Shown here piece by piece: positions 26,016 to 38,300 of a DNA stretch of 64,000 nt (position 1 is the first letter of the stretch; the number at the start of each line of letters is the position of its first letter). The position numbers were made by a program, and so were the translations under genes. Source of the DNA: JARRQJ01 sp963810615. GTDB lineage: Bacteria > Pseudomonadota > Gammaproteobacteria > DRLM01. The notes under the pieces were generated by a model, which had not been told where the DNA came from, did no database searches, and worked only from the letters and a program-made list of their open reading frames with translations. The stretch is from NCBI GenBank assembly GCA_963810615.1, contig CAWEOA010000008.1, positions 186,001-250,000 on the forward strand, given 5' to 3'.

Positions 26016-26960
26016 ATGTTATCGCGCGTCGCCGAAAACATTTATTGGATGGCCCGTTACATCGAGCGTGCCGAGAATACCGCGCGTTTGATCAACGTTA
26101 CCAGCAACCTGGTGTTGGATCTGCCCAAAACGGTCACCTTCGAATGGCGGACCTTGGTGGATATCGCCGGTTACAGTACCCTGTTCGATGAATATTACAC
26201 GGTGGCGGATGACCGCAGCGTAGTGAAATTCCTGGTGGGTGATATGCGCAATCCCGGTTCCGTCATCCGTTCCCTGGACAGCGCACGGGAAAATGCTCGC
26301 ACTATCCGCGACATCATTCCCCGTGAGGCCTGGGAGCAGATCAATCATCTTTGTATGCGCTGTAAGGGCAATTTGCAGCTCGGTCTGTCACGGCAGGGGC
26401 GTTATGATTATTTACGCTGGACCATCTTGGGGACGCAGACCATCACCGGCATGTTGGCGGGGACAATGAATCATGATGCCGGTTACGATTTCCTGCGCAC
26501 GGGGCGCAATCTGGAGCGGGCCGACATGACGACCCGTATCATCGATGTGCGATCCGCCAACCTTTTATCGGAACAGCCTACGGACCTCGCACCCTTCGAG
26601 AATATCCAGTGGATGAGCGTATTGAAATCGCTCACCGGCTATCAAATGTACCGGCGGACCATGCAGGTGCGGGTGCGGCGCCCCGATGTCTTGAAATTCT
26701 TGTTTCAAGATAAACGCTTTCCGCGCGCGCTCTATCATACGTTGTGCGAAGTGGAGAGCTGCTTGCGGGATCTGCCGCGCAACGACGGTCCGCTGCGCCT
26801 GATAACGCAGCTGCAGCGGATGGTGTCCGACTCAAGGCCGGAACGCCTCAGCCAGACGGAACTGCACCGCTATGTGGATGAGCTGCAGGCCCATCTGGCC
26901 GAGATCCACGATCAGATCAGCGCCACCTATTTTTCAGTCGCATTGCCCGCGGCGCCTTAG
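26016..26960 (+). CDS. Alpha-E domain protein
   Basis: A 314-residue all-helical protein of the alpha-E (DUF403) family. It begins MLSRVAENIYWMARYIERAE, the diagnostic block, and continues with NARTIRDIIPREAWEQINHL and GRNLERADMTTRIIDVRSAN. The function is unknown; comparative genomics links it to circularly permuted ATP-grasp, transglutaminase and Anbu genes in a predicted peptide synthesis or tagging system. It follows the ATP-grasp gene directly. Convergent DUF488 gene starts 2 bases after its stop on the other strand. Confidence 0.93.
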   Translation: MLSRVAENIYWMARYIERAENTARLINVTSNLVLDLPKTVTFEWRTLVDIAGYSTLFDEYYTVADDRSVVKFLVGDMRNPGSVIRSLDSARENARTIRDIIPREAWEQINHLCMRCKGNLQLGLSRQGRYDYLRWTILGTQTITGMLAGTMNHDAGYDFLRTGRNLERADMTTRIIDVRSANLLSEQPTDLAPFENIQWMSVLKSLTGYQMYRRTMQVRVRRPDVLKFLFQDKRFPRALYHTLCEVESCLRDLPRNDGPLRLITQLQRMVSDSRPERLSQTELHRYVDELQAHLAEIHDQISATYFSVALPAAP

Positions 26961-26962
26961 GA

Positions 26963-27310
26963 TTAATGTGATTCCAGAAATAACTTAAGCGCCACGGCGT
27001 TGTTGTATGCCGTGTCCTTTGCGGCATAGAGCAGAGTAAGCGGCATTGACCCGGTAAGCTTTTTCAAGTGCTGGATTTGATCCGGGAGTTGTTCCAGCTC
27101 GCGAAAATAGCGCGTCTGAAATTCATGCCATTTGTGAGGATCGTGCTTGAACCAGCGGCGCAGGGCGGTGGAGGGGGCGATGTCCTTCAGCCACAGATCG
27201 ACCTTTGCCCGATCCTTGGTCAGACCGCGCGGCCAGATGCGATCCACCAGCACGCGATGGCCGTCTTTGTCGGTCGGGGGATCATAAACGCGCTTTAGCC
27301 GTATTGTCAT
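26963..27310 (-). CDS. DUF488 family protein (YeaO-like)
   Basis: A 115-residue DUF488 protein recognised by MTIRLKRVYDPPTDKDGHRV, LVDRIWPRGLTKDRAKVDLW and WFKHDPHKWHEFQTRYFREL. The function of the family is unknown; the conserved Arg/Trp/His set suggests an enzyme or nucleic-acid-associated role. It shares the minus strand with the SPOR gene and argS, 16 bases downstream, so it may sit at the end of that transcript. Confidence 0.88.
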   Translation of the reverse strand: MTIRLKRVYDPPTDKDGHRVLVDRIWPRGLTKDRAKVDLWLKDIAPSTALRRWFKHDPHKWHEFQTRYFRELEQLPDQIQHLKKLTGSMPLTLLYAAKDTAYNNAVALKLFLESH

Positions 27311-27326
27311 GGTATCGCCGTTCGAC

Positions 27327-27893
27327 TCAGCCGCTGACCTTCAACAGGATGGCGTTGATATTGTTATTAAGCAGCCGCGTGCGGATCTTATTCAATTCCC
27401 GCAAGTCCTGATAAGGCCCCACCCTCACCCGGTGCCAGGTGTCGGTATTGTTGACGGTCACGGTATCGACCTTGGATTCGACCCCGAGCAGGGCGAGTTG
27501 CGCCTTGAGATTGTCGGCCTCGGCGAAGCTGCGGAACGACCCTGCCTGCAGGAAATACGTTCCCGGCTTGTCGACGGGTGCCGTTCGGCCGGCCTTATCG
27601 CGCTCGTCCGGCACGACAACTTCCATCTCGGGGAGAATGGTGTAGAAATCGAAGCGCCGCTTGGACTTCTTGTCATCCGCTTTGGCGTCGGCCTGCGGGT
27701 GGCTTTGTTTTGACGCAGCCGGTGATTGAGTGGTGGCGGGCGCGGATGGGTGCTTGCTGCGATTATTCAAGGAAGTGAATAAGGCGATGGACAGGCCGAT
27801 GGCGAGACCGGCCAGCAGCCAGGCCCAACCCGGGATGGGTTTGGTCCGGCGGGACGCGCTCTTCTTGCGGGCTTTTTTCGTGGCTTGCGCCAT
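27327..27893 (-). CDS. SPOR-domain membrane protein (FtsN-like)
   Basis: A 188-residue bitopic inner-membrane protein: short basic cytoplasmic tail (KKARKKSASRRTKPIPG), one membrane helix (WAWLLAGLAIGLSIALF, about 24-40), a Ser/Pro/Ala/Lys-rich periplasmic linker, and a C-terminal SPOR domain (about 110-187, GTYFLQAGSFRSFAEADNL to VRVGPYQDLRELNKIRTRLL) that binds denuded septal peptidoglycan. It lies 3 bases after argS, the place where pseudomonads and relatives carry an FtsN-like gene. It may be the FtsN of this organism. Confidence 0.88.
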   Translation of the reverse strand: MAQATKKARKKSASRRTKPIPGWAWLLAGLAIGLSIALFTSLNNRSKHPSAPATTQSPAASKQSHPQADAKADDKKSKRRFDFYTILPEMEVVVPDERDKAGRTAPVDKPGTYFLQAGSFRSFAEADNLKAQLALLGVESKVDTVTVNNTDTWHRVRVGPYQDLRELNKIRTRLLNNNINAILLKVSG

Positions 27894-27896
27894 GGT

Positions 27897-29657
27897 TTAC
27901 ATGGACTCGGGAGCGGAGACCCCGAGTAAGGCCAGTCCGTTGCGGATCACTTGACGGGTGGCCAGGATCAGATTGAGCCGCGCATCGCGCAAGGCATCCG
28001 TCTCCACCAGGAATTGATGGCTGTTGTAATAGGTATGGAACTCGTAGGCCAGTTCCCGCAGGTAGTGGGCGATGAGGTGCGGTTCGTGATTGAGGGCGGC
28101 GGCCTCCACCATCTCCGGATAACGTGACAGACTTACCATCAGCTTCTGCTCGTGTTCTTCATGCAGAAGGTGCAGGTGGTCGCTGCCGCGCTGCACATCG
28201 CGGTGCAGGCCCTTTTCATCCAGCTGCCGCAGCACGCTGCACACCCGGGCGTGGGCATATTGGATGTAATACACCGGGTTGTCCGCCGACTGGGACTTGG
28301 CCAGGTCCAGGTCGAAATCCATATGCTGTTCGCATTTGCGGGTCACATAGAAGAATCGCGCCGCATCGTTGCCCACCTCGCCGCGCAGTTCGCGCAGGGT
28401 GACGAATTCGCCGGAGCGGGTGGACATCTGCATGCGCTCGCCACCCTTGTAGAGGATGGCGAACTGCACCAGCAACACGTCGAGCTTGGCGGGGTCGTCG
28501 CCCATGGCCTGCAAGGCCGCCTTGACCCGCGGCACATAGCCGTGATGGTCGGCGCCCCATACGTCGATGACCCGTTCAAAGCCGCGCTCCAGCTTATCCA
28601 TATGATAGGCGATGTCCGAGGCGAAATAGGTGGTCTGGCCGTTGTCGCGCACCAGTACCCGGTCCTTCTCGTCGCCGAAATCGGTGGCGCGGAACCACAG
28701 CGCCCCGTCCTGTTCATAGGCATGGCCGCTGGCCTTGAGCCGTTCCAGGGCGCGGGTGACGGCGCCGCTTTCAGTGAGCGAGCGCTCCGAATACCATTCG
28801 TCATAGGTTACGCCGAATTCCTGCAGGTCCTCGCGGATATCGCTGAGCACGAGCTTCAGACCGGCATCGAACACCGTGCGGTAATCGCTGGCACCGAGCA
28901 GGGACTTGGCCCGTTCGATGATGGCATCGATATGCTCTTCCTTATCGCCGCCCGCCGGCTCGTCCGCCGGCAGTTCGGCCATCACCTGCGCCGCGGGGCG
29001 GTGATACTTATCGTCGTGGATCTGCTGTAATGAGGCAGCGATGTCGCGTACGTATGCGCCCTTGTAACCGTTGATGGGGAAGGTGAACCGCTCGCCCAGC
29101 GCCTCCAGGTAACGCAGCCACACACTGGCGGCGAGGATATCCATCTGCCGGCCGGCGTCGTTGACGTAGTATTCGCGGTGCACGCCGAAGCCCGCCGCCT
29201 CCAGAAGATTGGCCACCGCCGCACCGTAGGCCGCGCCGCGACCGTGACCGACGTGCAGGGGGCCGGTGGGATTGGCGGAGACGAATTCCACTTGGATGGA
29301 GCGTTGCGCACCCACGCTGCTGCGGCCGTAGGCGTCGCCCGCTGTGAAGATGTCGGCGACGGTCTTTTGATAGGCGCCGGGGGTCAAAAAGAAATTGATG
29401 AAGCCGGGACCGGCGATCTCTATCTTGTTCACCAGCGGCGAGCTCGGCGTGGCATCCACGATCAATTGTGCGAGATCCCGTGGCTTGCGCCGGGCGGCCT
29501 TGGTCAGAGTCATGGCGATGTTGCTGGCGAAGTCGCCGTATTGGCGATCGCGGGTGCGCTCCACCTTGGCCTCGGTGCTAAGCTCGGCGGGCAGCTCGCC
29601 GTTGTGTTGAAGTTGCTGCAAGGCCTGCTTGAGCAGGGATTCGAGATGATGCTTCAT
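27897..29657 (-). CDS. argS: Arginyl-tRNA synthetase
   Basis: Class I aminoacyl-tRNA synthetase of 586 residues that charges arginine. N-terminal Add-1 domain (1-110), then the HIGH motif as PTGPLHVGHGRGAAYG, and a degenerate KMSKS loop at MQMSTRSGEFVTLRELR, as in many ArgRS. The DALR anticodon domain closes the protein (HYLRELAYEFHTYYNSHQFL; RQVIRNGLALLGVSAPESM). The downstream SPOR gene is tightly linked. priA lies upstream on the same strand after 86 bases. Confidence 0.97.
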   Translation of the reverse strand: MKHHLESLLKQALQQLQHNGELPAELSTEAKVERTRDRQYGDFASNIAMTLTKAARRKPRDLAQLIVDATPSSPLVNKIEIAGPGFINFFLTPGAYQKTVADIFTAGDAYGRSSVGAQRSIQVEFVSANPTGPLHVGHGRGAAYGAAVANLLEAAGFGVHREYYVNDAGRQMDILAASVWLRYLEALGERFTFPINGYKGAYVRDIAASLQQIHDDKYHRPAAQVMAELPADEPAGGDKEEHIDAIIERAKSLLGASDYRTVFDAGLKLVLSDIREDLQEFGVTYDEWYSERSLTESGAVTRALERLKASGHAYEQDGALWFRATDFGDEKDRVLVRDNGQTTYFASDIAYHMDKLERGFERVIDVWGADHHGYVPRVKAALQAMGDDPAKLDVLLVQFAILYKGGERMQMSTRSGEFVTLRELRGEVGNDAARFFYVTRKCEQHMDFDLDLAKSQSADNPVYYIQYAHARVCSVLRQLDEKGLHRDVQRGSDHLHLLHEEHEQKLMVSLSRYPEMVEAAALNHEPHLIAHYLRELAYEFHTYYNSHQFLVETDALRDARLNLILATRQVIRNGLALLGVSAPESM

Positions 29658-29743
29658 GGTTGTGTGAGGTCTTTATATGATCGAGCGCCAAACTAATGCG
29701 CGTATTATCCGGGGTCTGGGACGGCTTGCAAGGGCTATTCGCG

Positions 29744-31963
<2,220 letters not shown>

Positions 31964-32423
31964 GGCGATACTCTAGCAGGTTTGCCGGTTGGCTCGGGTG
32001 GGGAGCGGTGAACACGAAATTAGATGTCGGGGTTAATGCCATTTTTTATCAAACGAAGATAACTTATTAGCCAGAAAGAGGTTTGTCTCTTATCCACAAA
32101 AGCTGTGGATAACTATGTGGAAGAAATGGGATCAAGCGCCGCTAATGCCCGTCGTTATTGGAAAAGTGACAGATTGATGACAAAATGCACTGGTGTATAA
32201 ATACTTTTATTATCAATCAATTAATTATAATTTGGCGGCGGGGTCCCTGCTGTCTTGACATGGATAGGGCGATGACGGTAGGGTCGGGGCCGATTGTGTA
32301 TAAAGAGTATTTCCCGGGTTGATTTTCTATCATAAATGTGACTTCCACGGGTCGCCGGGGGTAGCCGTATATATAGAGAGATAGGGGATCGGGACAGCCC
32401 GTGGGAGGGTCGGATTCGCGCGT
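31964..32423. other. AT-rich intergenic region upstream of priA
   Basis: 460 bases without a gene. It contains two perfect DnaA boxes in opposite orientation (32090-32112) and an AT-rich tract at 32180-32235 (TATAAATACTTTTATTATCA and beyond). A smaller GC-rich block with the repeat GTGTATAAAG follows at 32290-32320. Promoters for priA must be included. I see no transfer RNA. Confidence 0.5.
32090..32112. promoter_or_regulatory. Pair of inverted perfect DnaA boxes
   Basis: TTATCCACA (32090-32098), AAAGC, TGTGGATAA (32104-32112): both match the strongest R-type DnaA box exactly and face each other. A degenerate third half-box, TATGTGG, follows. They lie about 125 bases from the priA start. They might titrate DnaA, regulate priA or belong to an origin. 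Confidence 0.7.
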
Positions 32424-32849
32424 TTAGAACGGACGTACCACGACCAAAATGATCACCCCGATCAAAATCAGCACCGGAATCTCGTTGAGCCAGCGGTAGA
32501 AGACGTGGCTGTGGCGATTGCGGTCATGCTTGAAGCCCAGCAGTAATTTCCCACAATAAATATGGTAAATGACCAACAGGGTCACCAAGGCCAGTTTGGC
32601 ATGCAGCCATCCTGCCCGGCCATAGACCTCCCAACCATAGTCGATGAGCATCCATATCCCCAGGGCGATGGTGAGGACCGCGCCGGGGGTCATGATGCCG
32701 TAGAACAATTTACGCTCCATGATCTTGAAGCGCGCAATGCCGGGCGCATCCTCGGTCATGGCGTGATAGACAAACAGTCGCGGCAGATAAAACAGACCGG
32801 CGAACCAGGTAACCATGAAAATGACATGGAAGGCTTTGACCCAAATCAC
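32424..32849 (-). CDS. hemJ: Protoporphyrinogen IX oxidase HemJ
   Basis: A 141-residue inner-membrane protein with four hydrophobic helices, UPF0093/HemJ family, which oxidises protoporphyrinogen IX to protoporphyrin IX in haem synthesis. MIWVKAFHVIFMVTWFAGLF carries the conserved His near the N-terminus; FYLPRLFVYHA, WLHAKLALVTLLVIYHIYCG and RWLNEIPVLILIGVIILVVV are the remaining family blocks. The gene stands alone between the DnaA-box region and a 490-base gap. Confident by overall pattern. Confidence 0.93.
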   Translation of the reverse strand: MIWVKAFHVIFMVTWFAGLFYLPRLFVYHAMTEDAPGIARFKIMERKLFYGIMTPGAVLTIALGIWMLIDYGWEVYGRAGWLHAKLALVTLLVIYHIYCGKLLLGFKHDRNRHSHVFYRWLNEIPVLILIGVIILVVVRPF

Positions 32850-33341
32850 GGCGTTACATCCTTGCTGGAAATAAGGTGGTCGCGATTATACGCCGACCAT
32901 TACCGTGACGCTGAAACTATTATGATAAATCGTTCGGTGGTTTTATGGAGTATGTGCGATGAGGGAGCGCTGGTGCCAAGGGTGATCATCGACGACCTAG
33001 GTGAAGTAGTGTATCTTGTAAGGCTGTACCGGTTAGCGCTCGATGAGCGACAAATTCCAGGAAGCAGTGCCGGATATAGTCCCGGAAACCGGTCGGAAAA
33101 CAAGAAAAGGTCGCGGTATGCAGCCGGTGCTGGCATCCCGGATGGGTGCCGGACAGTCCCGTGATTAAGGCAAGATTTACACTCCAGAATTGCTCATTGC
33201 TGCATGTCAATCCGATCCCGGCACGGTACGTATCGATGGCGGCCAAATAGGGCGGCGCGCGGCTTTTGACCGTTATGCCATTTTTCAAACACATGCCCAG
33301 GGGTTGCTTCCAGCTGCTCACTCCTTTGCAACACGCTTAAC
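32850..33341. other. 490-base region with no supported gene
   Basis: Frames of 60-110 codons are open on both strands, but none has a ribosome-binding site or a protein-like pattern and none resembles a family I know. It separates divergent hemJ and the CLC gene, so it contains both promoters. No RNA gene seen. Confidence 0.5.
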
Positions 33342-34685
33342 ATGATCAAAAAGATTTTTAAAACCGGAAGACACATGCTGTCCCTAGATAATTGGCGCAA
33401 GCGGCTGATCTTTTGGTGCGGCGCAGTGATCGTGGGCGCGATTGCGGCGGGCTATGCGTTTATCGCCGATTATGCTCAAAAGTTATTTTCGGATTTTGTC
33501 GCCTACAGTGCGTACTTGCCGCTGATCCTCAGTCCGGTGATATTCGCTATTGCGGCGTGGCTGACAGCCAAGTTTTGTCCCGGCGCCGTCGGTAGCGGTA
33601 TTCCCCAGGCCATTGCCGCACGCGTCGCCCAGGCGCCCGAAGAGCGGCGTTACCTGCTGGGGCCGCGCATCATCATCGGCAAGATCCTGTTTACTACCCT
33701 CGGGCTCTTGGGCGGCGCCTCCATCGGCCGCGAAGGGCCGACCGTACAGGTCGGCGCCGCTATCCTCTATTTAGGGGCCTCGTTCGGCAAGGTGAACGCG
33801 GAGACCTCGCGCAGTCTGATCCTGGCCGGCGCGGCGGCGGGCGTCGCGGCGGCCTTCAACACGCCCTTGGCGGGTATCGTCTTCGCCATCGAGGAAATGG
33901 CGCGCGCCTTCGAGCATCGTTACAGCGGCGTGGTCTTGACCGCCATCGTCCTTGCGGGCGCGTCATCCTTGTCCATCCTCGGCAACTACAGCTACTTCGG
34001 GTTCGCCGACGGCGGTTTTTCTCTGAGCCGGGATTGGCTCGTTATAGCCATAGTCGGAGGTGTGGGTGGCTTGCTCGGCGGCTTGTTCTCCAAGCTTCTT
34101 ACCGACGGCGCGCCGCGCCTTTACGCCATGTTCAAGAGCCGCGGCTTATTTCACCCGGCGCTGTTCGCGGGCTTGTGCGGATTGATCATAGCGGGCTTGG
34201 GCTATGCAACCCACGGCGCCACCTATGGCAGCGGTTATGCCCAGGCCAACGCCCTGTTGCACGGCGAGAACACCGGCTCGTGGGGTTATACCATCGCTAA
34301 ATTTTTCGCGACGGCCATATCCGGTTTCAGCGGTCTGCCCGGAGGCATATTTTCTCCCAGCCTGTCCGTGGGCGCGGGCCTCGGCGCCTCCATGGCGCCA
34401 TGGTTTCCCTCGACGCCGGTAGCGGGTGTGGTGTTGCTCGGGATGACGGCCTATTTTGCCGGCGTGACGCAGGCGCCCATTACCGCCTTCATCATCGTTC
34501 TCGAAATCTCGGGTCGCCAATCGTTACCCGTTCCCCTCATCGCGGCGAGTGTCATAGCCGTTGCAGTCAGCCGTATTGTTTGTCCCGTGTCGCTTTATCA
34601 TGCCTTGGCGAATAATTTTATCATCGCGATGAAGCAGCCCGAGGAGGAACAGAAGTCGGCGGAACAGAAAGAAGCGGTCACCTGA
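33342..34685 (+). CDS. CLC-type voltage-gated chloride channel/antiporter
   Basis: A 447-residue polytopic inner-membrane protein with the three CLC selectivity signatures: GSGIPQA (residues near 85), GREGPTVQVG (gating Glu; near 130) and GGIFSPSLSVGAG (near 335), plus an alpha-helix-rich fold. The gating Glu is present, as in Cl-/H+ exchangers and channels alike. No C-terminal CBS domains. A second ATG at 33375, preceded by GGAAG, gives MLSLDNWRKRLIFW and is a good alternative start. Related bacterial proteins support acid resistance or ion balance. Confidence 0.92.
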   Translation: MIKKIFKTGRHMLSLDNWRKRLIFWCGAVIVGAIAAGYAFIADYAQKLFSDFVAYSAYLPLILSPVIFAIAAWLTAKFCPGAVGSGIPQAIAARVAQAPEERRYLLGPRIIIGKILFTTLGLLGGASIGREGPTVQVGAAILYLGASFGKVNAETSRSLILAGAAAGVAAAFNTPLAGIVFAIEEMARAFEHRYSGVVLTAIVLAGASSLSILGNYSYFGFADGGFSLSRDWLVIAIVGGVGGLLGGLFSKLLTDGAPRLYAMFKSRGLFHPALFAGLCGLIIAGLGYATHGATYGSGYAQANALLHGENTGSWGYTIAKFFATAISGFSGLPGGIFSPSLSVGAGLGASMAPWFPSTPVAGVVLLGMTAYFAGVTQAPITAFIIVLEISGRQSLPVPLIAASVIAVAVSRIVCPVSLYHALANNFIIAMKQPEEEQKSAEQKEAVT

Positions 34686-34823
34686 TCGCGCGTACTGAAC
34701 TTTTGTAAGGCAATCCGCACTTAATATGACAATGCATTGCCTGCCTGGGCGGTCGTTAAGCGGAGGCATTTCGCCTTGTTGAGCTTTGCCGCATCGCACG
34801 TGCCTGCCAACGAGTGACGGTCG

Positions 34824-35249
34824 ATGGCCTTGATCTCTTCCGATTGGAGCCTGTGGGGTTTATTTCTCAGCGCCTTCATTTCATCTACTCTGCTCCCCGG
34901 CGGTTCCGAAGCGGTATTGGTATTGCTTGCCGCCGAGGGCAGCGGTGACAAGCTGGTGCTGTTGGCGGTGGCGACTCTGGGCAATACCCTGGGCGGCATG
35001 AGTTCCTGGGCGCTGGGCCGCTTCATCGCCTGGCGGTTTCCCGCGCGGCGTTTCGCTGCCAAGGAACAGCGGGCCATCGCTCGCCTCCAGCGCTGGGGAA
35101 GCCCGGTATTGTTGTTGTCGTGGTTGCCGGTGGTCGGCGACCCCTTGTGTCTGGCGGCCGGGTGGTTACGCATTCATTGGCTGCCGTCCCTGGTGTTCAT
35201 TGCCGTGGGTAAGGCGGGCCGTTATGCGGTCTTGTTGCTATTGGCTTAA
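34824..35249 (+). CDS. YqaA family membrane protein (DedA/VTT superfamily)
   Basis: A 141-residue inner-membrane protein with four hydrophobic segments: LWGLFLSAFISSTLLPGGSE, LVLLAVATLGNTLGGMSSWA, WGSPVLLLSWLPVVGDPLCL and LPSLVFIAVGKAGRYAVLLL. The FISSTLLPGGSEAVL and WLPVVGDPL blocks identify the YqaA branch of the VTT/SNARE-associated (DedA) superfamily, whose other members include lipid flippases. The function of YqaA itself is unknown. Starts 138 bases after the CLC gene. Confidence 0.88.
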   Translation: MALISSDWSLWGLFLSAFISSTLLPGGSEAVLVLLAAEGSGDKLVLLAVATLGNTLGGMSSWALGRFIAWRFPARRFAAKEQRAIARLQRWGSPVLLLSWLPVVGDPLCLAAGWLRIHWLPSLVFIAVGKAGRYAVLLLLA

Positions 35250-35339
35250 GTCCTCTAAGGGAATCCCCCGGGTGCGCCATGCTACAATGAACGGCCACAG
35301 TATATTCACGCGCCCAGAAGGTTTTCCGCCGTAAGATAC

Positions 35340-38300
35340 ATGCCCATGGTAAGCAGCAGCTCAACGCGCATTCGCGAGATCCCCTATAATTACACCTCGT
35401 TTTCCGATCGTGAAATCGTGATGCGGTTTCTCGGCGAGCCCATGTGGGAGGCTCTCAATCAATTGCGCGAGACGCGCCGCACGGGCCGTTCCGCGCGCAT
35501 GTTGTTCGAGATCCTCGGTGACATGTGGGTGGTGATCCGCAATCCCTACATTCAGGACGATCTGTTGGATAACCCGCAGCGCCTCGCCTCGCTGTCCCGC
35601 ACCTTGCATCAGCGCCTCGATCAGATCGAGGAACGCGCCGAACACAATCCCGTCACCCTGGAGCTGGCCCGGCGAGCGCGGGAAGCGGTGCGCGAGTTCG
35701 AGGCCTGGTTCCCCCGCCAGCTCAGCCTGCGCCACAAGGCCATCAAGCGTCTGGGTAAGGTGACGCGGCGCGACAATATCTGTTTCGACGGCTTTGCGCG
35801 GGTCTCCCATGTTACCGACGCCACCGATTGGCGCGTGGAGTTCCCTTTCGTGGTGATCACGCCGGACAGCGAGCAGGAAGTGGCGCCACTGGTAGCGGTG
35901 TGTATCGAACTGGGTCTCACCATCATCCCCCGCGGCGGCGGTACCGGCTATACCGGCAGCGCCGTGCCGCTGTTTGCCGATACCGCCGTGATCAACACCG
36001 AGAAGCTGGAAGGCATAGGGCCAGTGGAACAGCGCCGCCTGCCCGGCGTCGATCACCCCGTTCCCGCGGTACGCGTGGAGTGCGGGGTGGTGACCAAGCG
36101 GGTGGCGGAACTGGCGGAGGCCAACAATTTGGTGTTCGCCGTGGATCCCACTTCCATGGATGCTTCGACCATCGGCGGCAACATCGCTATGAATGCCGGC
36201 GGTAAGAAGGCGGTGCTATGGGGGACGACGGTGGACAATCTGGTGTCGTGGCGCATGGTCACGCCGGATGCCGAGTGGCTGGAGGTGGAACGCATCGGTC
36301 ACAACCTGGGCAAGATTCACGAGCAGGAGACCGTTGAGTTCGTTATCCGCCGTTACCGTGCTGACGGCAAGACGCCAGTCGGCGAGGCGCAGACCCTGCG
36401 TTTGCCCGGGCGGGCATTCCGCAAGCAAGGTCTGGGCAAGGACGTCACCGATAAGTTTCTCGGCGGCCTGCCCGGCGTGCAGAAGGAAGGCTGTGACGGT
36501 CTGATCACCTCGGCGGTGTTCATCCTGCATCGCATGCCTAAGATCACCCGCACCGTATGCTTGGAATTCTTCGGCAAGGATCTGCGCCGCGCGGTACCGG
36601 CCATCGTGGAGATCAAGGATTATCTGGACGGGCGCGACGGCGTGGTGCTGGCCGGTATGGAACACCTGGATGAGCGTTACGTACAGGCGGTGAAATACAG
36701 TACCAAGGCGCCGCGCCGCGAGCGCCCCAAGATGGTGTTGATCGTGGACATCGCCGGCGAGGAAGAGGCCGATGTGGCGGAGGCCGCCTCGGCAGTGGTG
36801 CGGCTGGTCAACGCCCGCGAGGGCGAGGGCTTCATCGCGGTGAGTCCGGAGGCGCGGCGGCGTTTCTGGGCGGATCGCGCCCGTACCGCCGCCATCGCCG
36901 CCCATACCAATGCCTTCAAGATCAATGAAGACGTGGTGATCCCCTTGCCGCGTCTCGCCGATTACAGCGAGGGCATAGAGCGCATCAACATCGAACAGTC
37001 CATGCACAATAAACTGCGCATGCTGGAGGCGGTCGATGCCTATGTCGGCGGTGAGCTGTCCGAGTTGCGCCAGGTGGCCGACTATGAGAGCAGCGTCGAG
37101 AACAGCGCCATCATCGCCGACAAACAGCGCGCCGCCCGCGAGCACCTGGCGGCGGTGCGTGCGCGCTGGTCGGCCTTGTTGAACCGTCTCGACGCCCCGG
37201 CGGCGGAGCACGACGACCTGCTGGATGCTGAATTGCGCGCCAAGCGGCAACCGGGGGACAGCTTGTTGACCTTGTTGCTGCGCCGCGAACTGCGCATCTC
37301 CTACCGCCGCGAGGTGGCGCAGGTGCTCAAGGAAATCTTCGGCGGACAGGAATTCGCGCCGGTGCGCGCACGCCTGGACGAGATCCACGCCGCCATCCGC
37401 TCCGGCCGCTTGTTCGTCGCCCTGCACATGCACGCCGGCGACGGCAATGTACACACTAATATCCCGGTCAACTCCAACGATTACCAAATGCTGCAGGAGG
37501 CGGAGCGGGTAGTGGACCGGGTGATGGCCCTGGCACTGGTACTGGACGGCGTCATCTCCGGCGAACACGGCATCGGCATTACCAAGATTCATTATCTGGC
37601 GCCGGAGACGGTGGCGGAATTCGCCGCCTACAAGCAGCGGGTCGATCCTGAAGGCCGGTTCAATCGCGGTAAGCTATTAGCCGGCTCGGGCCTGGAACGT
37701 GCCTACACGCCGTCCCTGCGCCTCGTACAGCAGGAAGCCCTATTGCTGGAAGAAAGCGAATTGGGCGCGCTCAACGACGATATCCGTCATTGTCTGCGCT
37801 GCGGCAAGTGCAAGCCGGTGTGCAACACCCATATCCCCCGCGCCAATCTGCTCTATTCGCCGCGCAACAAGATTCTCGCCAGCGGCCTGATGATCGAGGC
37901 CTTTCTCTACGAAGAACAGACGCGGCGCGGTATCTCGGTGCGTCACTTCGATGAGATGAACGACGTGGCCGACCACTGTACCGTGTGTCACAAGTGCCTC
38001 ACGCCCTGCCCGGTGGACATCGATTTCGGCGATGTCTCGATCCGCATGCGCAAGATCCTCAAGGACCGCGGACAGCGCCGCGCCAATGTGGGTTCATGGG
38101 CCGCCATGGCCTTTCTCAACGTCACCGATCCCGCCACCATCAAGTTTATGCGCAAGACCATGATCGAGTGGGGCTACGCCGCGCAGCGTGCCGCCGTTAC
38201 CCTGGCCAAACGCTTCATGCTGACGGATAAGGACGAACGTCCCGCCATCACCACCGGCAAACCGACGGTGCGTACGCAAGTGGTCCAGTTCGTGAAGAAG

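Noticed and set aside
32090..32112. Chromosomal oriC
   Set aside because: Two DnaA boxes alone are insufficient, and dnaA, dnaN, gyrB and mnmG are absent from the window. Kept only as DnaA boxes.
32850..33341. Coding genes between hemJ and the CLC gene
   Set aside because: Open frames there lack ribosome-binding sites and protein-like patterns.
36216..37592. Antisense open frame opposite the FAD oxidoreductase
   Set aside because: Composition and lack of motifs identify it as the complement of real coding sequence.
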